Shown: positions 1-11,859, numbered from the stretch's first letter. The stretch is DNA of 64,000 bases from Coprinellus micaceus (GCA_951394405.1 OX596343.1:1116001-1180000); one strand, 5' to 3'. Numbers and translations are program-made. Notes: a model not told the origin generated them from the letters alone.

Positions 1-648
1 CTATACAGTATCGGAAACCTCCTCGGGGAGAAGAAGGCGAAGCGTGCGGGGATTGCCGCGAACACCGCTATCGTCATGGCGTTGGCAATTTCCGTCTTCA
101 CTAGCTCGCTCTTCTTGGTCTTCCGCTATACTTGGGGCGAATTGTTCAACGATGACGCAGGTACGCTCGCTTCTATGCCCGCATTCCGTCCGCAGGTGCG
201 CTAACATAGGTGCCCGCATCTTTCAGAGGTCATCGCGCTCGTTGCCGACATCCTTCCCCTCGTCGCCCTCTTCCAAGTCTTTGACGGCAACTCCGCCGTA
301 ACCGCTGGCATCCTCCGCGCGCGAGGCATGCAATTCACCGGCGCCCTCCTGAACCTCTCCGCCTACTACTTCTTCGGTATCCCGCTCGGCGTCTGGCTGG
401 CCTTCTCCTGGCACCAAGGTCTCCATGGGCTGTGGTACGGCCTTACGTTTAGTCTCGTGTACTGCAGTTGCATCGGCACGTATATGTGCCTCACGGCGGA
501 CTGGAACAGGGAGGTGGAGAAGGTGAAGGTAAGGCTGGAGAGGGAGGATAAGCAGAGGAGGGAGGAGATGAGGGTGAAGGATGGTTTGGATGGTGGGGAG
601 GCGGCGCATGAGGCAGAAGAGGTTGCGACGAGTGCGGACAGGATATAG
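1..648 (+). CDS. MATE-family transporter, C-terminal part (cut by window edge)
   Basis: This is the 3' end of a multidrug and toxic compound extrusion (MATE) transporter, an integral membrane H+/Na+-coupled exporter. Exon 1 is open from base 1 to 160. The intron is 161-226 (gtacgc...tttcag, with a ctaac branch point), and exon 2 is 227-648. Splicing gives a continuous frame. Visible family features are the YSIGNLLGEKKAKRAG loop before a hydrophobic helix, the VADILPLVALFQVFDG segment, GILRARGMQFTGALLNL, and two further hydrophobic helices (YYFFGIPLGVWLAF and YGLTFSLVYCSCIGTYMCL). The charged cytoplasmic tail is rich in Lys, Arg and Glu and ends at the TAG at 646-648. The N-terminal two thirds lie outside the window. 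The family call rests on the order of these segments; substrate cannot be read from the sequence. Confidence 0.85.
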
Positions 649-1383
649 AGTGAGCCGTTGGTGGCTTGGTGACTAGAAGGTGGAAAGATGAGTTGATGCT
701 TGAAGTGACTATTCATGTTGTACGATCTTTGCTTAAAAGAATCTAGCGATTCGCTAGACCAGAGGATCCTGCCGTCCTCGAAGCTATACACAAACCAGGA
801 CTGTTGTATACTAAACGAATATTACGAGTTGTATGATGTTGAATGGTAGCAGGATGGGCACCGCGAACGAAATGCCAAGAAATGCATAGATTCAGCCTCC
901 TCATGCCAACCCTGGGGACTGACGGACTCGGGGTATGTCACATTCTCTTTTGTAGCGCGCAGTACTCTAACAAAAGTTCACCGCCACGATCAGGCGCCAA
1001 CCGGCTGCGGTCTGGGCGCTTAGCTGGTCCGAGCGAGCAGATACATGCCTATTTTGGGTGGACCTCAGGCAAAGCGTGCTCTGCATCGCCCCGCCGTACT
1101 CGGCTTGATACTCCTTTCGGAAGAGAAAGTCAAAGCCAGGCTTGTCATCCGAAATAACTAGGCAAAGCACTGTAAAGCTTTACTCTTCCAAAGTGAACAA
1201 AGCGAGGCTAGCATAGAAGAAAGAGTCCTATAAAATGGCGAATCTCAGCTGGATACTTCCCCAGTCCACCGTCTCGTCCCTCTCCACTGCTCAAGCTTCA
1301 CCGCCGCCCTCCATTCTTGACAATTTACCCCATAGTTTTTATTCACCCATTTTCCACTCGCATTCCGTCCCCAAGCAACAAAA
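649..1383. other. Intergenic, promoter of the zinc-finger gene
   Basis: No gene is supported here. Short ORFs on both strands lack splice support and family motifs. The right end carries a plausible core promoter for the gene starting at 1384. Confidence 0.5.
1228..1236 (+). promoter_or_regulatory. Candidate TATA box
   Basis: The sequence ctataaaat lies about 150 bp upstream of the ATG at 1384, followed by a pyrimidine-rich stretch that could hold the transcription start. It is the only good TATA match close to this gene. The call is inference from sequence and spacing. Confidence 0.4.
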
Positions 1384-2913
1384 ATGCCCCGAGTTGTGAG
1401 TGACACAGCGCGCCATATGTGCTAATTGTCCACTGACCAATTGTTCTCCGCCAGCCCAAGGCCAAATCTTCCCGGCCGTCACAGAGCGGAGGAGTAAAAG
1501 TAGAAGAGGACCTTCAACAGGACATTTTACAGACTCAAAAGCACCCTCTCCGCATCGTTGCTCGTACTTTCAAGGCCAAATCCGAAGGTGACGAAGGACA
1601 TATCCGCCCAGAATGCCCAGAATGCGGAAGATCGTTGAACCGTAAGGCCGACCTTCTCAGACACCAAAAGCAACATAATCCCGAGGCACAGTGAGTACTC
1701 AGTATACCCCGCGTTTATTTGGTCTAACTCTCGGTCATCCCTGTTGCATAGCCGCATCCATTGCCCCTACTGCTCCCACTCGACTTTGCAACAGTCCAAT
1801 ATGGACACACACATCCGATCGAGGCACACCGGGGAGGGGATCGTGTGCAATAAGTGTGGTGTTTATGAGCACACTGATAAGGCTATGATCAGCAGGCATC
1901 GCAAAAAGAACTGCGTCGGCATGAAAAGGGAAGATCATCAACTAGCCACTATACCTATTGCAGTCGCCGCCACCGTCTCTCCTGCGAAAAGACCGCGCCG
2001 CAATGCCCGTCCCACTGCCGTTGCAACCTCCGCCTTCGATGTGGCGGGTTGCTCTACTGGGAATATTCCCTTTACCCCTCCGAGGAGGTCGGCCCGACTG
2101 AAGCCCAAGATTGAAACCCCCTCTACGCCGAGTGGTCAGACCGCTATCCTCCCTACCACCCCGGTGAGGCGCTCGGACCGACTTAATGTCAGCCCTCGCG
2201 ATACGCCTCCTAAGCCCCCCACGGCTACGGTACCCACTGTCGTTCTCCCTGTCACTCCAAGGCGGTCAGTGAGGCTCCGTTCGGGCGCTCGGAGATCTCC
2301 TGGCTCTTCTGCAAAAGCGGCCATACTTCTCACCAAGCCTGCCACCGCTTTACCTTCCTCCCCGTTGAGGCGGTCGCCCAAAAAGCATGCCGGATCCGCC
2401 ACTCGTAGCTCTCCCCACACTGACAAAACAGGACCAGAGAACCCGCCCCTTGCCCAGTCTGAGAACGCCTTAAAAGTGTATCAAACGCCCGCAACTCCTC
2501 CTTCTTCTCCTGCAACGGCGACTACCGCTGCCAGAGTGCGAACTGAGCCTCTCTCCCCTTCTAGTGGTAGGATGCTGGGGGGCCTCTCCTCGGCTGAATT
2601 TGATCCTTTCCACATCGACGCTGAACTCGAGGATGTCATCATGGCCCGCATTGCTGAGCGAGGCTACGACCCTTATTCCGACCATGAAGATTCTGGTTCT
2701 CAACCGCTATTTCTCACCGTTTCTGACAACGCCAGAAGTGACCTCGTTCAAGCCAATTTGGATCTAAACGAATTCGGGCCAAGGTATATGACTGACTTGG
2801 AGTTAGGCATTAACCCGGAGAATCTCAAGTACTACCACGACGAGGACAAGGCGCTGCTGATGCCTGTCTTGCATGATGGCGTCGGTCCTCTACCAGCATG
2901 TTCATATAACTGA
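1384..2913 (+). CDS. C2H2 zinc-finger protein, putative nuclear transcription regulator
   Basis: Three exons are inferred: 1384-1395 (a four-codon first exon, MPRV), 1455-1690 and 1752-2913, joined in phase into 469 codons. Introns are 1396-1454 and 1691-1751. The N-terminal 130 residues hold three zinc fingers. The first is CPECGRSLNRKADLLRHQ... with two ligand His. The second is CPYCSHSTLQQSNMDTHIRS..., and its first His codon is made by the splice site just before it. The third is a CNKCGVYEHTDKAMISRH unit ending in Cys (C2HC form). The remaining 330 residues are low-complexity: repeated R-R/K-S-x-R-L and TPxR-like Pro/Ser/Arg motifs that look like DNA- or chromatin-contacting linkers, then an acidic C-terminus. 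The finger pattern is seen directly; a role in DNA binding is family knowledge; the target is unknown. Confidence 0.8.
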
Positions 2914-3400
2914 AGCTGCGCTGATCTAAGTAGTACCTTCCCTTTCTCTCTCAATCCTCTTAGAATGTTTTTCCTGGGTAGATTCTTGGGGCGTTTTTGA
3001 TAGTTCTTGAGCTATACATTCTTACCTTTCTTTGGCACCGGTACTTGATAGGTACTTTGCCATGGCCGGATGTGTATTGAACTTACCCAATAATGCATTG
3101 TTCTCGTTTATTTGCGAGCCATTGAAGAGCCGACGTTTTCAAGCGTAAACACGAGGATAATATGAGTCCATTACTCCGTAGTATGCGCATCTTCACCCCC
3201 GGGGAAGCGGACGGTTGTGGATTTGAAGTCGTAATGGAATTAGGCGCCCGTTGGCAGTCCCGTGACCGTGGGTTGCTGTGGACAGGGGAACGGCTGCAAG
3301 TGGGCAAGTTGGTCCCATCCTCACCTCCATCATCCTCTGCCATCCTCTCCTTGTATATTTCCCCCGAAACAACGTTCTAAAGAGCTGAAGCGTAGAGAAT
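2914..3400. other. Intergenic between the zinc-finger gene and SIN1
   Basis: Contains the 3' trailer of the zinc-finger gene (T-rich from about 2940) and the upstream region of SIN1. No additional gene is supported. Confidence 0.5.
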
Positions 3401-6400
3401 ATGTCCTTAATCAGCGACACAGAGTGCGCTAACCTCGTCTGTCCACTCATGACCTCATTGGCTTATCCTCCACAGCTACCTCATTCACTCGCTCCGCCTC
3501 TCCTACCTACGAGATGTCGAAGACCTATACGGCCCACGCATTCTGAGTCTCGACCCTTCATACCGCGCCAATCCATATATCCTTGCTTCAGGGCACGCTG
3601 ACACCGAACGATGGCCAGAGCTTAACATTCCGGCCAGCCCACCACTTTCTGAGGATGAAGGACAAGATGGGAGGGAGAACGCTTCAGGCTATCCTGGAGC
3701 CAGATTGAAGTACACCCAGACGATAATGGGGGGGAAGAGTGGGGGATTGGGAATAAGGGTGCACGGGAAGAGAATGTCGACGTCAAAACGGGGTTCATAT
3801 CTGCAGCGGAAGGCGGAAGCTGCGGGGGAGATCGCGAATGGCGTGCAGGCCAACCCAGCACCGGTTCCAGAAGCGCTCAGTACATCGGCCCCACCTGTAC
3901 CCGCAAGTGTCGCCAAACCAAATGGTGAGAGCTGGGTCAAGGTGGATGCCCCTGAAACGAAAGACAAACCCGCCGAGCCCTCGACCTCCGTCAATGTTCA
4001 AATCCAGCTCGCCACAGCGCCAGAAGAGGCACCCGTCCAGAAAGTTGTCCAATTCGTACCCAAGTTTTCGAAAGAGGTGGAGAAACGACGGCAGATGCGC
4101 ATGGCTGCACGACGTGGTCCCCCACCCCCACCCACCAAGCCATCCAAACCCCTGAGCTTCGACACGTCCTCTGAAGAGGAATCCGCCTCTGATCCCGAAT
4201 CGGCGTCGGCGTCGGAGGATGAAGAGCATTCGGATGGGATCTCAGAAGGATTCGGGGCAGATATGGCAGCGGACAGCAGCATGGATGAAGGCGACGAGTT
4301 CGACCCCGAGTTTGCAGCAACCCGGATGTCGTCAGGAGTCCTGGTCCACTCTGATAGCGACGTCTCGGGCAACTCCTCGATGGGCGTGCCGGATTCTGCG
4401 ATACAACCTCGTGACTATCATCGCACACGGCCGAGACTGAGCCCTGTGTCAGAGCAGCGGCAAGGGAAACAGCGTGCACACTCTCGGACGAGGGGCGAAC
4501 GACCACCGGAACTGAACCTAGCTCCTCCGTCCGCTGACGTTTCACATTCGAAGAAATCGGCACAGTCCATCGCACCACGGAAGAGCGACGCATCCATGCA
4601 TACACCTGCAGTCGCCCGAACACCCTCTCATACGTCCTCTCCGTCGCTTGGCGAATCGATATTTGCTCGCAAGAGGGTACCGTCCCTCAATTCTCAGAAA
4701 CCCGCGAAATCGGCGCTATCATCGATGCTGGCCCAGTCTTCTGGCTCCTCGAACCCCTTCTCCGAGTTGTACGCAGCCATATCGGGCAGAGGCCACCCAA
4801 CGAACTCGATGACCATCATTGTGTACTTCCCCCACTCCAAAGGCCCCAGAGGGCGCGGCGCGAAAGGGATGGAACTGAATGTGCGGAAGGACGCAAGTGT
4901 AGAGGAAGTTGTTGGGTATGCGCTATGGAACTATTGGGAGGGGGAGTGGGAGCCCAGGCTGGACGAAGGTTTGGATGGCGATGGGGAGGAGGTAGAGAGG
5001 AAACGGCGCAACAAGCTCAGTGCACTGGGTTGGGTACTGCGGATTGCCGAAGACGATGGAGAGCCAGATGACGACTTCCCTCGTACGTTGCATTTCTCAT
5101 TCCCATACCTGACGTGTGGTTCACGCCTTCCCTCTAGCACCGGATCGTATGGGTAAGATAGCCAAGTTCAACTCGGATGCGTACGCCATCCTCGAAGGCA
5201 CAGCCTCCCAAAGTACGTCATCTCCCTGTTGCCGCCCTGACCCACTCTGACAATTAAGCACTCCAACGCCCTAGTTGCGCAGAACGAAGTCCTGGAAGCC
5301 AAGATCCAACGCCGACCCAGCCGAATCATGAACTCGAAGAAGCCTCCTGCCCCCGCCCCCACCCTCACAGTACCGGCAGGTGGCCCCACCGCCCCCTCGA
5401 CTCACGGCACCATTGCTTCTGCTGCACCCAGTTCTTACGCTGGCTCATCACATGGTGGCGTGTTGGGTAGTGTGCCGCTAAGCACTAGCCTGGGTCCGAG
5501 CAGCAGCCATGGACCGCAGATCTTCTTGAGAGTTCGGGTTGGAGATGCATCCGACGATGTGCACGTTAGCACGACGATTCCTGTGTATGTATCCTCTCTC
5601 CCCTTTCAGCACCGTTTTGCGTCGACTCACGTCTTTCGCAGTTCCGCTGGCATGTACATGCAGGAGGCCCTAGAACTCGTCTGCAAGCGACGCAAGCTCT
5701 CCAATCCAAAGGACTATGCCCTTGTTCTTCGCCTGCCTAATACAAATATCATTGTGCCACTAGATAGGACTGTCGCGAGTTTACAAGGGAACAGGGAGCT
5801 GTATCTCTACAATAGAGCTCATCTGGCGAGCTTGGGCTTGCTTAGCAAGGAGATTAGGACGACAGATCCGAATGGTGAGCCTATCGAGTCTACGTTCCGA
5901 AGGGGTAGAGGAGACTGACGTTGTTGCGCGTTAGCCTCGATCTTCAAGCATATGAGCGAGACGCCCGAGCAGCAGTATTCTTCTGTGTTAGACTACACTG
6001 CTGCCTACAAGGTAATGTCGCAATGTGTCTTTCCTGTTATCACCCTAACTTTTTGCGCAATGTAGAAATACACCATCTATCGCAAGATGCCCATGCTGGT
6101 AACGAGGCAAGAGCGCCAACTCGCTATTGATGGTGTCTACATCCACGTCCGTCCTCTCCTCCCTACCTTTCATGAACCAATCTTTTGACTTCCATTTCCA
6201 GATCATGCCCTCTACGAACAAAGCCAAAGCCGTGTTCGACCACGGTGGCAAGACTGCGTCCTACCATATCAAGTCGATTGCCGACTGCCAGCAGTCCCAG
6301 AAGTCCAGCGCTCTGTTCAAACTCGTTCTGAACAGGGCGAGCGGGAATAAGCGATACGACTTTGAGGCCGAGAGTCCGAAACTTGCTGGTCCGTATCACT

Positions 6401-6542
6401 GTTTCCCCGTGCCTTCAGTATTTCTGACTAGCCGTTGATCTATTTGACAGCCGAAATTGTTCACACCATAAGGAGCTTGAAAACTGCCCTGGAGAGGTCG
6501 GGGACGGTGAATCGGTCAAGGAGAAGTCGGCAGGTGGGGTAA
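3401..6542 (+). CDS. SIN1: SIN1 orthologue, stress-activated MAPK-interacting / TORC2 subunit (AVO1 family)
   Basis: SIN1/AVO1 is a core TORC2 subunit that recruits AGC-kinase substrates and tethers the complex to membranes. Nine exons are inferred: 3401-3423, 3476-5082, 5138-5212, 5275-5584, 5642-5874, 5935-6011, 6066-6146, 6202-6388 and 6451-6542, giving 894 codons in phase. The start was chosen because the 23-nt first exon splices exactly into the conserved N-terminal block YLRDVEDLYGPRILSLDPSY. Domain order: N-terminal block (1-60); a long disordered Ser/acidic linker; CRIM domain about 430-560 (NPFSELYAAI, MTIIVYFPHS, YALWNYWEGEWEP); Ras-binding-like domain about 650-740 (FLRVRVGD, EALELVCKRRKL, NRAHLASLGLLSKEI); PH domain about 765-880 (YTIYRKMPMLVTRQER, LAIDGVYIHIMPS, SYHIKSIADC). 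All family domains are present without breaks. Three decayed copies of this gene lie downstream in the window. Confidence 0.93.
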
Positions 6543-6979
6543 GCCGAGGTACTGCCAGTGTCCCCCCTCCGGGCACCCCTTGTAATCCCTACCCTTCGCT
6601 ACGATTTCATCCCTGGGGTTTGTCGTGTTACTATTTACTGCGCGTTTGCCTTCCCGTAGTCGTCGGCTTGTCGTACGTAGAGTGCGAAGGCCAGAGTGGG
6701 ATGAAGGACTTACTCGTACGTTGTTCGTGAATAACTTTCTTCCTCCTGACCCTATCCCTGTTTCCATCGACATCCCCCTGTGATCCTCGGTGCACACTAT
6801 TTCGATTGGTGCACATTCCGAGTTCCTGGTGCCGGCCAGACCCAACTTTGGTGAGCCGGTTACCAAAATGTGACGCCAAATGTCGGGCACACATGTGTCG
6901 CGCCACGTGGTTTACTCCCTGACAAGGAAAGACATTAGACAAGGAAGCGGCAGTTGAACTTAACCATTGACCACCAACC
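6543..6979. other. Intergenic
   Basis: 3' flank of SIN1 and 5' flank of the small gene at 6980. No coding signal or repeat was recognised. Confidence 0.4.
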
Positions 6980-7570
6980 ATGTGGCCTCAGCATATCCTC
7001 CGCAAGTCTGACCGCCTGTTGGACACCGAGAACATCGAAAACAAGTTCTATCCCCTGTACGATGACATCCTCAACGAATGCTTTCCTCGCGATCGGTTCT
7101 CTATTTGCCCCCAGTATGCCACACCCATGGCCCAGTCAGGCGGTGTCGGCGCAATCAATTTCACGATCACCTACGTCATTGAGGCGCTGGACCTTGACAC
7201 TCTTGTCTTTATCCTCGAGATCAAACCCCCGACGCATCTTCCCGTTTTGTCAGCTCGCAAAGACGCGGATAATCAAATTCGCAAACGATTCGGGGAGATA
7301 TCGCATCTGATCAGGATCCCAAAACTTTACGCGATCAGTGCCATCGGAAGGCACCTCGCATACTACACCTACGAAAATGCCACTGGCCTTGTTGAACCTC
7401 CTCGAATCGATGATCCTGTCTCCGTCGTTCGAGACACAGCCCCCATTGAAAGATGGAATTCGAACGTCATGGAGGATGAGGGGTATGCCAAGTTCATTCG
7501 GATGGCCGAGGAGATTCGGACAATGACAGCCAATCTATGGTACGAATTTATCCTCTCCTCAGCCATATGA
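6980..7570 (+). CDS. Conserved basidiomycete protein with a PD-(D/E)XK nuclease-like motif
   Basis: A 196-codon ORF from ATG 6980. A donor-like site at 7540 (gtacga) and an acceptor ending at 7595 would splice two bases (TG) onto A and create an immediate stop after NL, giving a protein of about 186 aa; unspliced, it ends at 7570. The centre reads LDTLVFILEIKPPTHL, then SARKDADNQIRKRFGEI. A strand with E-x-K after an upstream acidic residue, followed by a basic helix, is the arrangement of PD-(D/E)XK-like folds found in many short basidiomycete hypothetical proteins. The N-terminal half (NKFYPLYDDILNECFP) may supply the first helix and acidic residue. Function is not established: the nuclease-like fold is inference, and catalysis is not claimed. 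Confidence 0.6.
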   Translation: MWPQHILRKSDRLLDTENIENKFYPLYDDILNECFPRDRFSICPQYATPMAQSGGVGAINFTITYVIEALDLDTLVFILEIKPPTHLPVLSARKDADNQIRKRFGEISHLIRIPKLYAISAIGRHLAYYTYENATGLVEPPRIDDPVSVVRDTAPIERWNSNVMEDEGYAKFIRMAEEIRTMTANLWYEFILSSAI

Positions 7571-8056
7571 CTACTGACATCTTTAACCAATGTAGATTTC
7601 ATTTGGCCCCTTCTTGTTCTTGTTTTCGTTGATCATACACCCAATTGGAAAGTAATCCCAGGTATAAGCTGGGACGAACATTCCCTTGCTTGTAGCGCCG
7701 CATTTCAACCGGGTTCACCTCGCCCGGCCTGCCTGTACCCGTCTGTGTACAAATAGTATGTTATTTGACCGCCCAAATCGATTTGGTAGCTGTTTCCTGG
7801 CGTGATTATCTACGATAATAATCCTGTTTTCATTGGCGATATTGAGATGGTAGTATGTCTATTGAGCTGGCTTCTATATGACGAGGCTAACTGCTATGCG
7901 CCCTACCTCATACCGGTTGGACCCCTCGACGCTGAATGTTCCAGGCACGGCACCCACTGAAACTTTGATCACAGATTCACTTCCAGAGTGTCGCGTTCTG
8001 GGTCTGGCTGGTATGTATAGGAGTGGCTAACATTCAGCCGAAATCTTCTAGCGAAA
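7571..8056. other. Intergenic
   Basis: No gene, RNA or repeat recognised. It ends where the first copy of the cassette repeat becomes alignable with the one at 29,051. Confidence 0.4.
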
Positions 8057-9660
8057 GACGTATAGCATGATCTCCATTTCGTTGGACTCGGCGTGAAGAC
8101 CCCAGCGTAGTAAGATTGAGGAACCCAAAGACAGCCGGAGAGCGACGTACTCTACGTTCAAAAGTCCCTTCCGCGTACCGTCAAAATCACCAGTCCTCCA
8201 GATAACACTGCGAGCAAACTCGATGCTCGGCGTCGTAACCGCGAGCTTCGCCTTTTCCAACGTCATCGCGTAGGTCCCGGGCTTCGAGGTTTCACCGGGC
8301 TTGTGAAGCCGTTGCTCAAGTCGGTGCGAGTTCTGCCACATTGGGAAAAATTTAGTGAGGGATACGTATCAGGGGGAAGACTGACCAGTATTGCGCCACG
8401 CCGTACTGGTGGCTCGGCTACGCCCTCCCTAGAGCATGATACTCTAGGTGGTAAAACCTCCCCAGAAATGAGCGCCTACAGATAATGACGGACGTTAGCA
8501 GCCGCCCATGAGAGGATTAACGCGAATTCAAAGGTGAGTAGGAGGAGTGAGTATTATAAAACTCGTCTTGTGACCTCACGTCGGGAAGTCCTTGAAATTC
8601 AAAGAAGAGGAAGGTGGATTCGGTGAGGAATGGAACGTACTGGTACCCGCAGAGGGCCGGGCTCCGGAGATGGGGTGCGGCTTGTAGGGTCCGTGGAGGT
8701 TCATTCGAAGGGTGGTCGAGTACGCAGTTGAGGGGTGTCCAAGGATCTGAGGAGGACTGCCTCCGGCGATCTGCAGTTTGGGTATGTTTAGAGTTGATAT
8801 CTAGATGGAATACTTCAGCGTCGGTGCCGCACCAAAATGGGGGACAGACATACAATCGCAAAGACGCCGTCGGGAGCCATCAGAAGGTCGATTCGTACGT
8901 CGCGCCAGGGGTGGTCATCCACGCTGCGAAGCCATTCTCCGACGCCCCATGAATCGCACCACCAGAGCGGAAGGTCAGAACCGGGGCCTCGTTGACATGA
9001 GACGTGGGTTCGTCGTGGGCCAGCTTGGGGGATATTTGTAGCTAGATGAGAAAGGGCCGAATTCAGGAACGAGGAGGAAAGGCTCACCCAATTGCGATAC
9101 CGTAGTCTATCAGACCTTAAGGACTCGTCGTCCTTCCCCACGTAGCCCCTACTACGCTTCTCGCTGATGCCGTTGCCAGAGTATTGTGGGCCTCCTTGCC
9201 TTCCTCGTCCCACATCTCGATCCCGTCGAACTTCAACGTCAACCTCGTCTCGCCGGCGCCTTGTCAACTGTGGAGATTGGACTGGCCTTGGTGCCTATGG
9301 TCGGGGAGTTCCGGGTCGAGGGGGAGGAATTATAGCGCTGTCCATGGTCGACAGCAGGACCGAAGCCAGAGAGGGAGAGGGAGAGCGCGTAGCTACACCA
9401 TCCCGAGGTTCGCTGCGGGAAGCCGCTTTGGAGAGGAAAGGCGTGGTCAGGGTCGGAGGTGCCGACTATGGAAAGAACGACGGGCGCACTCAATGGTGGA
9501 ATATACAGACCTGGCGCCTTCAGCGGGCAGAATGGCAGAGACCTCGAGTCGACGTGACTGAGGAAAGAGAAGGAACTGATGTCAACGATTGGACCCGAAC
9601 CTACGCCAATTGATTCGGCGCCTAAATGGGAGTTGAACCCGGCGATCACACTCTGGCTCT
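8057..9660 (-). pseudogene. Gene X remnant, copy 1 (unidentified multi-exon gene)
   Basis: I do not recognise the family. Segments on the minus strand read like true protein but cannot be joined without stops. They are LTLKFDGIEMWDEEGKEAHN (about 9,190-9,245), VLTFRSGGAIHGASENGF (about 8,930-9,000), a Pro/Ser-rich stretch with AYSTTLRMNLHGPYKPHP (about 8,680-8,730), and a C-terminal block GTYAMTLEKAKLAVTTPSIE followed by LNVEYVALRLSLGSSILLRW (about 8,070-8,280). Splice-like sites lie between them, for example gtgagcc...tctag and gtatgtc...ctgcag. In-frame stops and frame changes between blocks suggest decay. Copy 3 at 29,051-30,720 is nearly identical over long stretches; copy 2 at 18,842 is diverged. 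Confidence 0.45.
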
Positions 9661-9939
9661 TTGCTTGCTCTCTTCATCTTGCTTTCAAGGGCGAGATACT
9701 GCGATGGCGCTGCGACGTGTGATACAGGGTACGTCCGTCGTAGCTACAAATGGAAAGCATCGCTGACACGTCTTCCAACGCTTTCCTCGACACCCCACAT
9801 GTTGAAATCCCCGCACGTCACGAACCCCCATCCCTCGTGTTCTTACCGGCTGACCCTGCTTCCACCACCCTGTAAGATTGTGGGCCTGCCACTCCCAGCT
9901 CATCCGATGGGATTGCAGGGTTGCCTCTGTAGAAGTCGG

Positions 9940-10800
9940 TGAGTGCTGGAAACGATCCGAGCCGGGCTACACATTCTAAACAAGGAGTAGCGCCCGGCGC
10001 CCGGCCACTATCTCGCCCTTTCGTGTTGGGAATACCGAATCCACAGGGAAATCATTGCCCAGGTCCCCGCTCGGCCCCATCCGATCTCCAACTCCCGCCG
10101 ACGAAAGCAACCTCCCATCCGTACCGCCCCCACCACGCGAAACCTCTCCAAACCCCTTCATCTTTGCCAAGATCGCACGCGGGACCGACCTCCTCTCCCT
10201 TGCAAGCTCCCCACCAGCTCCCGGCACGTTTCCTTCAGGGCCAAGGAACGCGTCCGTTCCGTCGTGCAGCGCCGGACAAAGCTCTGAACCAAAAGCGGGG
10301 TCCCAACGCGAGTGTGGTGGCCCCGTTTGGCGCAGCGGGTATGCTGCATGTGAACCTGCGCTTGGAACGACGGTGAAGAGAAGTAAAGGGGCAACGTTCA
10401 CAACGGACTTTCAACGCGTACGACCTCGAGAGGGACGTGAAATTGCACGGGAGTAGCTTCAAGGGTCTGAAAGGCAGCAAAGCGCCTGTGAAGGTGAGTC
10501 GGGTTTATCGTATCTTTGCTATTCAACCTCGCTCAACGGTCGTTCAGGGAGCCCCTCCACAAAATAGAATGCGAATTCATATACCACCACACGCCAACAT
10601 CATCCCGGACCTCTCCCTCCATCCGCATCGCATCTGAGAAGACCCTCTCGGACAAGCAACCCCCACCCGTCCATCTACAATACCCGCGACGCCACGATGA
10701 ATGGAGTACACGTCAATCTCCCTGCGATCGAACGGTATGGCCCTCCCGTCGTGCAGGTCAAATCCTCAAGCCAGGACCCAGCTGGTGACGGGGCACTTCG
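9940..10800 (+). other. Degenerate plus-strand coding remnant between gene X and the SIN1 relic, copy 1
   Basis: Short readable blocks remain: NAYDLERDVKLHGSSFKG then LKGSKAPVK before a good donor (gtgagt, about 10,493), followed after an acceptor near 10,547 by YHHTPTSSRTSPSIRIASEK. The equivalent region of unit 3 (about 31,390-31,780) keeps the same donor position and a FHHPPNYEISPRHTRDLTLA block. This may be further SIN1-linked sequence or another gene. No family is recognised and stops are frequent. Confidence 0.3.
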
Positions 10801-10819
10801 ACGAACCTCATTCCCTCGT

Positions 10820-11850
10820 TATGCCGCCAGGTGGCCCCACTCCAAGCCCCCAACGAACAAGACGTTCACCTGTGCTGCGACTAGCTCGTACGCCGGGTCA
10901 CCTCGTGTTGGCATGTTGAATGGCCTATCCAAGTCGAGAGCGAGCCGATGTACGAGTTGTCGTCAATCGCTGCCGTCCTTGCCAGCGAATGACCGAGGAT
11001 GGGTGCGTACGCGGGGCCCATGCCACCAATCCCTTTCTGCCTCGTACCAATGACTCCCCCACCCGGGTCGGCGGGAGATGCTAGAAGCACTCGAGCTGGT
11101 TTGCAAGGGAAGGAAACCTCTTCGATTCCAAGAACCGCCCCATCGCCCTCGTCCTTCGCCCAAGTTCCGAGTACGAATATCATCGTCCCGCCGAACAGGA
11201 CCGGTACGATGCTACAATGGAACAGAGTGTCTTCTCGACGAGAGCGCACACTTGGCGAGCTTAGACCGACTGAGCGAGGAGATTAAGACACCAGATCCAA
11301 ACGGTGAGTTCTTTCGTGCTCTCTGACCCCGCGAAGGGTTGGGGAAACTGATGTGGAGTGCGCGATAGCCCTGATCTTCAAGGACACGAACCGGCCATCC
11401 AAGTAGCGACGTTCCTCTTTACTGAGTTTTGTCTTTGGTAACGAGGTAAGCACCTCGTCCTCCACACACCCATCTCGTCCAACAAATCGTTCGGTGCAGA
11501 AATAGACCATCAACCGCAAAATGCCCATGAATTGTGTACCTGACGAGACTGATAGTTCGCCATTGACGGCGTATACATCTGCCCGTTCTCGACCCACTGT
11601 TCACCAGTGGTCATTCCATTGACATTCCCTACTAGCCCACGCCGTCAACGAACACAGCCAAAGCCGTGTTCGACCACGCTGGCTAGACTGTGTCCTCCCA
11701 TCAAGTCCTTCGCCGACTGGCAGCCAACAGTCGCGCGCTGCTCTCCATCTTTTTGAACAAGGCAAGCCGGGACGAGCGGTGCAGCTTGGAGACGGAGAGC
11801 CGGAAGCTGGGAGTCGGGACGATGGATCGGTCGAGGAGGGTTCGTCGTCG
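10820..11850 (+). pseudogene. SIN1 relic 1
   Basis: A decayed copy of the SIN1 gene at 3401-6542, with remnants in the same order as the parent. PPGGPT and SSYAGS match the linker before the Ras-binding domain (10,830-10,920). MLEALELVCKGRK matches MQEALELVCKRRK (about 11,078-11,120). SAHLASLDRLSEEIKTPDPN matches the RAHLASLGL region (about 11,245-11,305), and it is followed by a donor-like gtgagt at the parent intron position. TAKAVFDHAG and then RDERCSLETESRKL match the PH domain (about 11,655-11,815). The frame changes several times and stops interrupt it, for example a TAG after DHAG. No full-length product is possible. CRIM and the N-terminal block are not recognisable. Confidence 0.8.
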
Positions 11851-11859
11851 CGCGACTTC

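Noticed and set aside
843..1170. Overlapping ORFs of 67-104 codons between the MATE and zinc-finger genes
   Set aside because: No motif, no introns, opposite-strand overlap; typical random open frames in GC-rich DNA.
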